DNA from: Pseudomonas lactis
GTDB taxonomy: Bacteria > Pseudomonadota > Gammaproteobacteria > Pseudomonadales > Pseudomonadaceae
Reading direction: 5' to 3'
Length of the DNA: 64,000 bases
NCBI RefSeq assembly: GCF_001439845.1
Contig: NZ_JYLO01000009.1
Span: 285,665 to 349,664 of the forward strand
Positions 34,312 through 42,099 of the stretch are shown here, piece by piece. A model generated the notes under the pieces. The model saw only the letters and a list, made by a program, of their open reading frames with translations, ran no database searches and was not told the origin of the DNA. Made by a program: the position numbers and the translations under genes. Position 1 is the first letter of the stretch, and each line of letters begins with the position of its first letter.

Positions 34312-35172
34312 TCAACGACCCTCCCTCACCAAGTTAGCTACCTTTTCCTCGGTCATGGCCTCGAAGCGGTCACGCCATTCTGGAAAAAGCTCAATGGCCA
34401 ATTGGCGGATCACGACAAGGGCTGCAGGGGATATGCGGTTGGAAGGCTGTCTGTATTCCAAGCGGTGTACTGGGACGCCCAGGGATGAACTGTTACGAAA
34501 CACCACTGCGGAGGGGACGACGCATTCCAGAACGTTGATTTCGTCATTGTCCTGGAAAATTTCCCGTACCGACTGCTCGATCATTTGCGCGTCGGTGGTT
34601 TGGTCGAGATTGTTGACGACGATCCGCACAGGAGGGATTTTCATGCCCAGGCGCCCATAGGCGCGCAGGCCGTCCAGCATCTGCATGGATCCCCGGCTGA
34701 ACTCCCGTGCAGCGAGCATATTGGGCGGAAGTGGGGATATGACCAAATCAGAGGCTAGGACCACCATTTCGAGCATTGCCGACCTGGCGCCTTGGGTGTC
34801 AATCAGTACCAGGTCGAAATGATCTTTGAAGCCCGGCATCAGGTTGGCGAGTCGCAACCGTCCGTCAGGTGCTTGCAGGATCAGGCTGTTCAGTTGGTTG
34901 TTGATGTCGTTGGAAATGACAAGCGACAGGTTTGGTATCGTGGTGCTGGATATGATCTTGGCTGATTCGGTGATATTGAATGCCAGCAGGTCGTAGATGC
35001 CTCCTTGAGCTTCATCGACCAATTGGTAATACGAGGAGAGCGAAGGCTGTGCAGGATCTAGGTCGATCATGAGCACGCGCAGGCCTGCATCCGCACAAAA
35101 AGCGCCGAGGTTGGCCTCGATGGTAGTTTTGCCTACGCCGCCTTTGGTCGAAACGACCGCAGAGATTTTCAT
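34312..35172 (-). CDS. parA: ParA/Soj partition ATPase at the ICE boundary
   Basis: 286 residues. Deviant Walker A STKGGVGKTT at residue 8, Walker B VLIDTQGA and the ParA-type LVISPLPPNML segment. In PAPI-1 and pKLC102 the soj gene is also the last gene before the attachment site, and it is needed to keep the excised island in the cell. The 5' untranslated region carries a 10-bp inverted repeat that includes the ribosome binding site (separate entry). It appears to head the long overlapping operon down to at least dnaB. Confidence 0.93.
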   Translation of the reverse strand: MKISAVVSTKGGVGKTTIEANLGAFCADAGLRVLMIDLDPAQPSLSSYYQLVDEAQGGIYDLLAFNITESAKIISSTTIPNLSLVISNDINNQLNSLILQAPDGRLRLANLMPGFKDHFDLVLIDTQGARSAMLEMVVLASDLVISPLPPNMLAAREFSRGSMQMLDGLRAYGRLGMKIPPVRIVVNNLDQTTDAQMIEQSVREIFQDNDEINVLECVVPSAVVFRNSSSLGVPVHRLEYRQPSNRISPAALVVIRQLAIELFPEWRDRFEAMTEEKVANLVREGR

Positions 35173-35180
35173 GGTTTGGA

Positions 35181-35206
35181 GCCTCTAATGTGGGTTCATT
35201 AGAGGC
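35181..35206 (-). promoter_or_regulatory. Inverted repeat covering the parA ribosome binding site
   Basis: Perfect 10-bp arms GCCTCTAATG and CATTAGAGGC with a 6-bp loop, ending 8 bp before the parA ATG. In the mRNA the arm nearest to the start holds AGAGG, the only candidate Shine-Dalgarno sequence, so folding would block translation; alternatively the palindrome is a repressor operator. Either way it is placed to control the entry of the operon. Confidence 0.75.
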
Positions 35207-35275
35207 TGCGAGGCCACGGAAACAGCTATGTGTAGCGAACACGATCCTGGGCTATGAAGCACTAAAACCAATTGT

Positions 35276-35320
35276 CTTTTAACCAATTGGTCGTAGGTTC
35301 GAATCCCACACGACCCACCA
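35276..35320 (+). other. ICE attachment site: duplicated tRNA-Lys 3' end
   Basis: CTTTTAACCAATTGGTCGTA and onwards to ACGACCCACCA reproduces the 3' part of Pseudomonas tRNA-Lys(TTT), from the anticodon loop to CCA. No 5' half precedes it, so it is not a tRNA gene but the att repeat left by integration; the complete tRNA-Lys should be at the other end of the ICE, left of the window. ParA on one side and host tRNA-Pro on the other fix the boundary. Confidence 0.9.
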
Positions 35321-35385
35321 TTTTTGAGACCAGTTAACGCTGGAATCGAATCTTAAGATCAGAGGCCAAAAGCGCTGATCGAAGA

Positions 35386-35411
35386 AGGCGACTGAAAGGT
35401 CGCCTTTTTAT
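35386..35411 (+). terminator. Terminator behind the tRNA-Lys remnant
   Basis: AGGCGAC ... GTCGCCT stem (7 bp, six-base loop) followed by TTTTTATT. It is probably the original terminator of the host tRNA-Lys gene, now separated from it by the ICE. Confidence 0.75.
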
Positions 35412-35414
35412 TAC

Positions 35415-35491
35415 CGGGGTATAGCGCAGTCCGGTAGCGCGCCTGCTTTGGGAGCAGGATGTCGGGAGTTCGAATCCCCCTACCCCGACCA
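35415..35491 (+). tRNA. tRNA-Pro(TGG)
   Basis: 77 bases from CGGGGTA to CCA, seven-pair acceptor stem CGGGGTA/TACCCCG, anticodon TGG at 35449-35451 in loop TTTGGGA, T-arm GGAGTTCGAATCCCCC. CCA is encoded. It is the first host gene beyond the ICE. Confidence 0.97.
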
Positions 35492-35495
35492 TATT

Positions 35496-35532
35496 AAAAA
35501 TCCTCGTATCGAAAGATACGGGGATTTTTTTT
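35496..35532 (+). terminator. Terminator of tRNA-Pro
   Basis: AAAAATCCTCGTATC, GAAA loop, GATACGGGGATTTTTTTT: a long stem with a GAAA tetraloop and a T-run, 4 bp after the tRNA. Confidence 0.88.
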
Positions 35533-35563
35533 GCCTGCGTGAATCCTGAATTCACCGCAAAAC

Positions 35564-35673
35564 AAATGTGGGAGCGGCGGTGCAACGATTCGACTTGCTC
35601 GCGAATGCGCTGTGTCAGTCAGTACATCTGTGACTGAACCACCGCATTCGCGAGCAAGCCCGCTCCCACATTT
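35564..35673. repeat. REPIN (two REP sequences in inverted orientation)
   Basis: AAATGTGGGAGCGG... at the left and its inverse ...CCGCTCCCACATTT at the right, enclosing GCTCGCGAATGCG arms. The left copy has about 16 extra bases (CGGTGCAACGATTCGA) between the two REP halves, a common variant in P. fluorescens. Between tRNA-Pro and the 3' end of ndh. Confidence 0.88.
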
Positions 35674-35699
35674 ACCAGGCCTATTTCGAGACCAGGTTG

Positions 35700-36998
35700 T
35701 TAATGCAATTTAAGGCGTGGCTCGGTGCCGCGGCCGATCTTGCTGCCCAGCATCAGCATCGCCGTGCGGAAGAACCCATACAGCGCCATCTGGTGCATGC
35801 GGTACAGCGACACGTAGAACATCCGCGCCAGCCAGCCTTCCAGCATCACACTGCCTGTCAAATTACCCATCAGGTTGCCCACTGCGGAAAAGCGCGACAG
35901 CGAGATCAGCGAGCCGTAGTCGGTGTACTTGTAGGTCGGCAGCTCCTTGCCTTCAATCCGCAGCTTGAGCGATTTGGCCAGCAATGACGCCTGTTGGTGA
36001 GCCGCTTGGGCCCGTGGCGGTACATTGCGGTCGGTGCCCGGCTGCGGGCAGGCGGCGCAATCACCAAAGGCGAAGATATTTTCGTCGCGGGTGGTTTGCA
36101 GGGTTTGCAGGACTTGCAGCTGGTTGATGCGGTTGGTTTCCAGGCCATCGATGTCCTTGAGGAAACCGGGGGCGCGGATACCGGCCGCCCAGACCTTGAG
36201 GCTAGCCGGAATCACCTGGCCGCTGCTGGTGATCAAGGCGTCGGAGGTTACTTCACTGACCGCCGAATTGGTCAGTACCGTCACCCCTAGTTTCTCCAGA
36301 GTTTTATGCACTGGCCCACCGATCCGCTCCGGCAGGGCAGGCAATACCCGCGGGCCGGCTTCGATCAGGGTGATGTGCATGTTTTCTGGCTTGATACGGT
36401 CCAGGCCATAAGCCGCCAGTTCATGGGCGGCGTTATGCAGCTCGGCGGCCAGCTCAACGCCGGTGGCACCGGCGCCGACGATGGCGACGCTGATCTGTTC
36501 AACGGCGTCGGTTTGGCCTGCATGGGCGCGCAGGTAGTGGTTGAGCAGTTGCTGGTGGAAGCGCTCGGCCTGCTTGCGGGTGTCGAGGAACAGGCAATGT
36601 TGCGCTGCGCCTTCAGTGCCGAAGTCGTTGGTAGTGCTGCCTACCGCAATCACCAGGCTGTCGTAGCCCAGCACACGAGCAGGCACCAGTTCGCGGCCTT
36701 CTTCGTCGAGGGTGGCGGCCAGCTGGATTTTCTTCTGTTCACGGTCAAGCCCGCTCATACGGCCCAGCTGGAACTCGAAGTGGTTCCATTTGGCTTGGGC
36801 GACGTAGTTGAGTTCGTCTTCCGAGGAATTCAGCGAGCCGGCAGCCACTTCGTGCAGCAAGGGCTTCCAGATGTGGGTCAGGTTGGTGTCGACCAGCGTG
36901 ATGCTGGCCTTGCCACGCTTGCCCAGGGTCTTACCCAGGCGGGTAGCCAACTCCAGGCCGCCGGCACCGCCGCCGACGATAATAATACGATGGGTCAT
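35700..36998 (-). CDS. ndh: NADH dehydrogenase type II (NDH-2)
   Basis: 432 residues from ATG 36998. The FAD-binding site IIIVGGGAGGLELATRLGK opens the protein; a second Rossmann site is VAIVGAGATGVELAAELHN near residue 165; the EENIFAFGDCAA-like ENIFAFGDCAACPQ segment completes FAD binding. A C-terminal amphipathic stretch attaches it to the membrane. It passes electrons from NADH to ubiquinone without proton pumping. The start at TTG 37013 is less likely. Confidence 0.95.
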   Translation of the reverse strand: MTHRIIIVGGGAGGLELATRLGKTLGKRGKASITLVDTNLTHIWKPLLHEVAAGSLNSSEDELNYVAQAKWNHFEFQLGRMSGLDREQKKIQLAATLDEEGRELVPARVLGYDSLVIAVGSTTNDFGTEGAAQHCLFLDTRKQAERFHQQLLNHYLRAHAGQTDAVEQISVAIVGAGATGVELAAELHNAAHELAAYGLDRIKPENMHITLIEAGPRVLPALPERIGGPVHKTLEKLGVTVLTNSAVSEVTSDALITSSGQVIPASLKVWAAGIRAPGFLKDIDGLETNRINQLQVLQTLQTTRDENIFAFGDCAACPQPGTDRNVPPRAQAAHQQASLLAKSLKLRIEGKELPTYKYTDYGSLISLSRFSAVGNLMGNLTGSVMLEGWLARMFYVSLYRMHQMALYGFFRTAMLMLGSKIGRGTEPRLKLH

Positions 36999-37058
36999 GG
37001 GGATATCTCGCAAGGCTAAAAGAAATCGGAGCAGTTACCATCGCGAGCGCCAAGCGGC

Positions 37059-37232
37059 TCATAGCGTCAGGTAACTCAATAGGCGGCTCAGCGCACCGAG
37101 CCCGATCACCACGACCAGCACCACGCAGAGGAGCAGCCACGGCCGGAAAGGCTTGCGCTCGACTCTGTTCTGGGAGAGTTGCAGGTACTCTTCGACACGC
37201 TCTTGGTCATCGGGTTTCAGGCGGCTGGTCAT
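37059..37232 (-). CDS. DUF3094 family small membrane protein
   Basis: 57 residues from ATG 37232, GAGG 5 bp upstream. Polar N-terminus (LKPDDQERVEEYLQLSQNRVERKPFRPW) then one membrane helix LLLCVVLVVVIGLGALSRLL. Matches the DUF3094 pattern that follows ndh in pseudomonads. Upstream of ndh on the same strand, so perhaps co-transcribed. Function unknown. Confidence 0.85.
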   Translation of the reverse strand: MTSRLKPDDQERVEEYLQLSQNRVERKPFRPWLLLCVVLVVVIGLGALSRLLSYLTL

Positions 37233-37286
37233 AAAGGCCTCGTCAGGTAGACGTTGCAAAGGGGCGCCACGTTACAGCCAGGGGCA

Positions 37287-37916
37287 TCACAGGCTGATGC
37301 CGACATCAAACACTATGCTGCGGCCCAGGTTGTTGCGCAAGAAGTCCGGCGCGTCGGGATGTGCGAACAGGACCCGTGCGAATGTCGGCCCCACCAGCGA
37401 TAGCGAGCGCCAGCCCTGACGCAGGTATTCGGTCGGCGGCGGAAAATGGCTGTTGAGGTCCAGCACCTCGCGTTTGAGGCTGGTAAACGCAATGAGGTCC
37501 AGTTCCCCCAGGTCCATGCCGCGCTCTTTGTAGTTGTGAGCTTTTTTACGCAGTGTGGGGGCCAGGCGCAGCAGGAACTCATGGGCGGGGATACGCCGTG
37601 GCTTGGCTTCACGCCGTACCAGTTGGCTCAAGGAGAAAGCACTGCGCCTGCGCAGCAGCTCATCGCGCCACTCGTCGTTCAGGCGGCGGCCCTCGTCCAG
37701 CACAAAAAAGACCTCGAAGCTGGCGTCGCGAAACAACACGTCGGGCGGCTCCTGGCCCGCCGCGTGGAATTCTTCGACACGGTAGGGCACGTTCAAGCCT
37801 TGCAGCAGGCGCTGGCAGACCCAACGCTCACGCTCCCACTTGCGGGCATTGGACAGGAATGCGTTGGCTTGTTCGGCCGCTACGGTGAGCAGGCGCAAGT
37901 AATCTGAGTCATCCAT
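37287..37916 (-). CDS. DUF1780 family protein
   Basis: 209 residues, starting MDDSDYLRLLTVAAEQANAFLSNARKWERERWVCQRLL. The PPDVLFRDASFEVFFVLDEGRR core with Asp and Glu-containing strands matches DUF1780, which has a PD-(D/E)XK nuclease-like fold. Conserved in pseudomonads between ndh and the membrane gene below. Function not known. Confidence 0.87.
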   Translation of the reverse strand: MDDSDYLRLLTVAAEQANAFLSNARKWERERWVCQRLLQGLNVPYRVEEFHAAGQEPPDVLFRDASFEVFFVLDEGRRLNDEWRDELLRRRSAFSLSQLVRREAKPRRIPAHEFLLRLAPTLRKKAHNYKERGMDLGELDLIAFTSLKREVLDLNSHFPPPTEYLRQGWRSLSLVGPTFARVLFAHPDAPDFLRNNLGRSIVFDVGISL

Positions 37917-38043
37917 AGTCGCAGCTTAGCGTTCAAATGATGACCACAGGAAGTCTTGCCTTAAAACGCGGGTGTAGAATGCTCACGTGAAACAGGCCAG
38001 GGACGAGGTGTGTGATGAGTTTTTTAGTAAAGGCAGAGCGTCC

Positions 38044-38733
38044 GTGATCAGTGCTGCGGTTCTGGCACCCCAGACCCTCGGTATCGGCTGGCTGGTGTAT
38101 GCGCCCGTGGTGATGTGGGCGATCCTTCGCTCGCCCTGGTTGGAGCTGTTTGCCGACCGTCGGCGCCAGCACTTGCTCTTCGGTACGGTGTTCGCGTTGT
38201 TCATGCTGTGGCTGGTGCGGCGGGATTTCGATACCGGTGTGTCCTACCACTTTATCGGCATGACCGCCGTGACTTTGCTGCTCGATTGGCCGCTGGCTAT
38301 CGTCGGTGGCTTTGCCGCCCAGCTTGGCTTGATGCTGTTGGGGCGTCAGGACCTGGCTGCGCTTGGCGTCAATGGCCTGCTCCTGATCGTGCTGCCGGTG
38401 CTGGTCACCGAAGGGTGCGCGCTGCTGGTAGAGCGGGCGCAGCCGCGAAACCCCTTTGTGTATATCTTCTGTTCCGGCTTTTTTGCTGCCGCTCTCTCGG
38501 CATTGCTGTGCCTGTTGGCCGGCCTGGGCCTGTTGTGGTTCGACGGCCTTTTTGCGATGCCTGAGTGGTTGGAAGATTTTGTCGGTTACCTGTGGCTGAT
38601 CATCTTTCCCGAAGCCTTTATCAACGGCATGGTCATCAGCGCGCTGGTGGTGTTTTGCCCGGAATGGCTGGAGACGTTCAACCGTACCCGCTACCTCTCA
38701 GCGCCGTGGAAGGACGACGATTCGCGGCGTTGA
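38044..38733 (+). CDS. CbiM-like / energy-coupling-factor type membrane protein
   Basis: 229 residues with about six membrane helices. GTG 38044 is chosen because VISAAVLAPQTLGIGWLVYAP gives the family's usual N-terminus and AAGG lies upstream; a GTG at 37987 would add a hydrophilic 19-residue extension. The pattern resembles the CbiM/ECF S-component-like proteins found in this Pseudomonas locus. No ATPase partner lies nearby, and the conserved metal-binding N-terminal histidine of true CbiM is missing, so substrate and function are open. Confidence 0.7.
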   Translation: MISAAVLAPQTLGIGWLVYAPVVMWAILRSPWLELFADRRRQHLLFGTVFALFMLWLVRRDFDTGVSYHFIGMTAVTLLLDWPLAIVGGFAAQLGLMLLGRQDLAALGVNGLLLIVLPVLVTEGCALLVERAQPRNPFVYIFCSGFFAAALSALLCLLAGLGLLWFDGLFAMPEWLEDFVGYLWLIIFPEAFINGMVISALVVFCPEWLETFNRTRYLSAPWKDDDSRR

Positions 38734-38797
38734 TCCAGGTCAAATGCAGGGCAGCGGCGCAGGTCCATGCTCGGCAAAATTTTCAGGAGCATGAATC

Positions 38798-39013
38798 ATG
38801 AGTGTGTATGAATGGGCACGGCAGGAGTTGCGCAGAAGCCAGGATGCAGCGCAGGAAATCGGGTTTGACCCCGGTTTGACCTTGCGCGCCATGCTCAGCG
38901 CAGTGGTGCAGCAAAGCAAGGGTGTACGCAGCTTTGAAGACCTGGCCGACGAGTTGCAATACCTTGCAGAAAACCTCGACGACCAGCAGGAATATGCCTT
39001 TATGCGGCCTTAG
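38798..39013 (+). CDS. Small conserved hypothetical protein
   Basis: 71 residues, AGGAG before ATG 38798. Helical (VYEWARQELRRSQDAAQEIG; FEDLADELQYLAENLDDQQEY), acidic C-terminus. Convergent with yacG, sharing the last 4 bp. Known only as a conserved Pseudomonas protein at this place. Confidence 0.75.
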   Translation: MSVYEWARQELRRSQDAAQEIGFDPGLTLRAMLSAVVQQSKGVRSFEDLADELQYLAENLDDQQEYAFMRP

Positions 39014-39210
39014 TGGCGCGGCGGCAGGTCTTCGGAAAACAGTTCGTCTTCGGCGTCGGGGGCCACTGGAATCTTGTGTTCTTCAGCGGCCCAGGCACCC
39101 AGGTCGATGAGTTTGCAACGGTCCGAGCAGAACGGCCGGTTGAGGTTGGTCGCTTTCCATTCCACGGGGGCGCCGCAGGTTGGGCAGTCGACGGTCAAGG
39201 GTTGGCTCAT
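39010..39210 (-). CDS. yacG: YacG, DNA gyrase inhibitor zinc protein
   Basis: 66 residues. CPTCGAPVEW ... RPFCSDRCKLIDLGAWAAEEHKIP is the YacG zinc site (Cys4). In E. coli YacG binds GyrB and blocks DNA binding. The ATG overlaps the coaE stop (ATGA), so it ends the pilC-pilD-coaE-yacG operon. Confidence 0.95.
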   Translation of the reverse strand: MSQPLTVDCPTCGAPVEWKATNLNRPFCSDRCKLIDLGAWAAEEHKIPVAPDAEDELFSEDLPPRH

Positions 39211-39830
39211 GATCGGCCTCCACGCAAAGTAAGGTAAAAGTGGTGCAGTCGCTCGACCTCGCCGTGCAGCCAGGCGAGGTCCTTATCGTTGACCAGCACG
39301 TCATCGGCATGGTTCAGGCGGTCTTCGCGGCTGGACTGGGCCTTGAGAATCGCCTGCACCTGTTGTTCGCTGATGCCATCGCGCTGCAGGGTACGCTGAA
39401 TCTGCAGCGATTGCGGCACGTCGATCACCAGGATGCGCTGGGTCATGCTGTACTGCCCGGACTCGATCAGCAGCGGTGACACCAGGATCGCGTAGGGCGA
39501 CTGGGCGCGTGCCAGGTGGCTGCGAATTTCCTCGGCGATCAGCGGGTGCAGCAAGGCTTCCAGCCACAGGCGCTCTTGTGGGACCTCAAAGATCAGTTTG
39601 CGCAGTGCGGCACGGTCCAGTCGGCCGTCGGCTTGCAGCACGCTGGCGCCGAAATGTTCGGCAATGCGCGCCAGCGCCGGGCGGCCAGGCTCGACCACCC
39701 AGCGCGCGGCGTGATCGGCGTCGACCAGGTCGATGCCCAGCTTGATAAAGTGCTCGGCCGCAGCGCTTTTGCCGCTGCCAATGCCGCCCGTGAGCCCAAG
39801 AATCCAGGGTGTTGCAACAGAAGTGGTCAT
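39207..39830 (-). CDS. coaE: Dephospho-CoA kinase
   Basis: 207 residues with P-loop GLTGGIGSGKSAA near residue 13, the LVDADHAARWVVEPG substrate region and the PLLIESGQY lid motif. It phosphorylates the ribose 3' position of dephospho-CoA, the last step of CoA synthesis. ATGA overlaps with pilD and yacG. Confidence 0.96.
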   Translation of the reverse strand: MTTSVATPWILGLTGGIGSGKSAAAEHFIKLGIDLVDADHAARWVVEPGRPALARIAEHFGASVLQADGRLDRAALRKLIFEVPQERLWLEALLHPLIAEEIRSHLARAQSPYAILVSPLLIESGQYSMTQRILVIDVPQSLQIQRTLQRDGISEQQVQAILKAQSSREDRLNHADDVLVNDKDLAWLHGEVERLHHFYLTLRGGRS

Positions 39831-40693
39831 CTGAAACCGACAGACTGCAAATAGAAGTCGGTTATTTGACCACCCCAGAGCAATGCAATCCAGCCGGCAA
39901 TTGCCAGGCAGGGGCCAAACGGCATTGGCGCTGACACCTGGGCCTTACGCAAACGCAGCAAAATCAGCCCGGCAAACACGCCCAGCAGCGAGGCCATCAG
40001 CAGGGTCATCGGCAGAATCTGCCAGCCGCCCCAGGCTCCCAGCAAGGCCAATAATTTGAAGTCGCCATGGCCCATGCCGTCTTTGCCGGTGGCCAGCTTG
40101 AACAGCCAGAACAGGCACCACAAGCTCATGTAGCCGATAACCGCGCCCCATACTGCATCGGGCAATGGCGTCAGCAGGTCAGCGCTGTTGAGGATCAGCC
40201 CCAGCCATAGCAGCGGCAGCACCAGCACATCCGGCAGTAATTGGTGGTCCAGATCAATCAGGCTCATCCCCAGCAAGCCCCAACTCAGCAGCATCACCGC
40301 GCCGGCTTGCCAGCCGAAGCCGAAGTGCCAGGCGACAGCGGCGCAGATCAGCGCGCAGGCCAGTTCGGTGAGAGGGTAACGCAGGCCGATGGGCTCACGG
40401 CAGTGGGCACAATGCCCCCGGAGCAGCAGGTAGCTGAGCACCGGGATATTTTCCCAAGGCCGAATCGGTTGATTGCAGCGCGGGCAGCAAGAGTTCGGAT
40501 GCATCAGGTTATAGGCCGGCCCACCGGGCTCGGCTGGCAAGTCGAGAATCTCATGGGCCTGGGCACGCCACTCCCGCTCGAGCATTTTGGGCAGGCGCCA
40601 CGCCAACACATTGAGGAAGCTACCGACGATCAGGCCCAACACCAGCGCAAGGCCAACAAACGCCCAGGGATGTTCGTTCAGCAGCAAGCTCAA
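39827..40693 (-). CDS. pilD: Type IV prepilin peptidase / N-methyltransferase
   Basis: 288 residues, eight membrane helices. N-terminal cytoplasmic loop with the CPRC...CAHC zinc motif (about residues 70-100), catalytic aspartates in SLIDLDHQLLPD and GHGDFKLLA. It cleaves the prepilin leader and methylates the new N-terminus of pilins and type II pseudopilins. Encoded only 4.5 kb from the ICE boundary, it is the obvious candidate to process the ICE's PilS and PilV. Confidence 0.96.
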   Translation of the reverse strand: MSLLLNEHPWAFVGLALVLGLIVGSFLNVLAWRLPKMLEREWRAQAHEILDLPAEPGGPAYNLMHPNSCCPRCNQPIRPWENIPVLSYLLLRGHCAHCREPIGLRYPLTELACALICAAVAWHFGFGWQAGAVMLLSWGLLGMSLIDLDHQLLPDVLVLPLLWLGLILNSADLLTPLPDAVWGAVIGYMSLWCLFWLFKLATGKDGMGHGDFKLLALLGAWGGWQILPMTLLMASLLGVFAGLILLRLRKAQVSAPMPFGPCLAIAGWIALLWGGQITDFYLQSVGFR

Positions 40694-41898
40694 AACGCCG
40701 TCCCCAATTGGAACACCGGCAAGTACATGGCGACTACCAGCGCGCCGACAATCCCCCCCAATACCACCATGATCAGCGGCTCCATCAGGCTGGTGAGGTT
40801 GTCGACCAAGGTATCCACGTCTGACTCGTAGTGGTTCGCGACTTTTTCCAGCATGCGGTCCAGGGTGCCGGACTCCTCACCGATTGCGGTCATCTGGATC
40901 GCCATGCCTGGGAACAGGCCGCTGTTATGCATCGATTGATTCAACTGCATGCCTGTGGATACATCGTGGCGCATACGTTCGATTGCCTGTTTGAAAGGGC
41001 CATTGCCGACGGCGCCAGCCACCGAACCCAATGCCTGTACCAGAGGAACGCCCGCCGCAAAGGTAGTGGATAGCGTGCGGGCGTAGCGGGCGACCGCAGA
41101 TTTGTGCAGCAGTTTGCCTGCCACGGGCACTTTCAACAAACCTGCTGCCCACCCATGGCGAAACCCCGGGTAAGTACGGTAGGCGTGGCTTCCTGCAACC
41201 AGCGCCGCGCCTACACCCAGCCCCAGCATCCACCACGCCTGTTGCAGCAGTTCCGATAGCGCGATGACCCCCAGGGTAAACCCCGGCAATTGGCCGTTGA
41301 CCCCGGCGAACAAGTTCTGGAATTGCGGCACCACATGGATCAACAGCACTGTGCTCACCCCTGTGGCAATTACCAGTACCGCGATAGGGTAGGTCATGGC
41401 TTTCTTGATCCTGGTTTTGAGCCGTTGGCTTTTTTCCAGATGAATCGCCACGCGCTCCAGTAGGGTTTCCAGGGCTCCGGCCATTTCGCCAGCCGCTACC
41501 AGATTGCAGTACAGTTCATCGAAGTAGCAGGGATATTGACGCAGGGCAGCGGCCAACGGGTGGCCGCTGGCAATATGCTGTTTCAACGCCTTCACCAGTT
41601 CGCGCAGCTGTTGGTTTTCGACGCCTTCGCTGATGATGTCGAAGGCTTGCAGCAGCGGGATGCCGGCCTTGAGCAAAGTGGCCAACTGGCGAGTGAACAG
41701 GGCGATATCCACAGGCGTTATGCGCGTCTTGAAGGTCGGCAGTGCACAAGACTTCTTGCGCACACGCTCGGGGCAGATCCCTTGCTGGCGCAGTTGTACC
41801 TTGATCAGCGCAAGGTTATGGCCGGCGATTGTTCCGGATACCCGGCGCCCTTTGCGGTTGATGCCCTCCCAGGCATAGATTGTCGACGTATCGTTCAT
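40690..41898 (-). CDS. pilC: PilC, type IVa pilus inner-membrane platform
   Basis: 402 residues from ATG 41898; no strong ribosome binding site. GspF family with two domains (ALFTRQLATLLKAGIPLLQA; RYARTLSTTFAAGVPLVQAL) and membrane helices near residues 170-190, 220-240 and 375-395. It lies divergent from pilA across about 200 bp. The extension ATPase gene pilB, which sits between pilA and pilC in P. aeruginosa, is missing here. Confidence 0.95.
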   Translation of the reverse strand: MNDTSTIYAWEGINRKGRRVSGTIAGHNLALIKVQLRQQGICPERVRKKSCALPTFKTRITPVDIALFTRQLATLLKAGIPLLQAFDIISEGVENQQLRELVKALKQHIASGHPLAAALRQYPCYFDELYCNLVAAGEMAGALETLLERVAIHLEKSQRLKTRIKKAMTYPIAVLVIATGVSTVLLIHVVPQFQNLFAGVNGQLPGFTLGVIALSELLQQAWWMLGLGVGAALVAGSHAYRTYPGFRHGWAAGLLKVPVAGKLLHKSAVARYARTLSTTFAAGVPLVQALGSVAGAVGNGPFKQAIERMRHDVSTGMQLNQSMHNSGLFPGMAIQMTAIGEESGTLDRMLEKVANHYESDVDTLVDNLTSLMEPLIMVVLGGIVGALVVAMYLPVFQLGTAF

Positions 41899-42099
41899 GT
41901 GAGGTTGGCGCACCCAGGTTGTGAAGAATTTATAGCTTAGTCAGGTGGCGGAGTCGGGCAGGCTGGTGCTGGGCGATAAAATGTCAGATTGTGCGTCTTG
42001 CAGGCGAACGGCTGCGTGGGGATGAGTACACTGGCGCCGTTGCACACTACGGGGCGCAGGACGCGCCTTGTCATGGTTCTATTCTGGAGAGTGAAAGAG

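Noticed and set aside
35221..35320. Functional tRNA-Lys gene
   Set aside because: Only the 3' half is present; the upstream sequence does not supply the acceptor 5' strand or D-arm.
41914..42099. Sigma-54 promoter for pilA (TGGCGC-CG-TTGCA near 42030)
   Set aside because: The spacing between the GG and GC elements is about 2 bp too short for a -24/-12 promoter, so it is not called.
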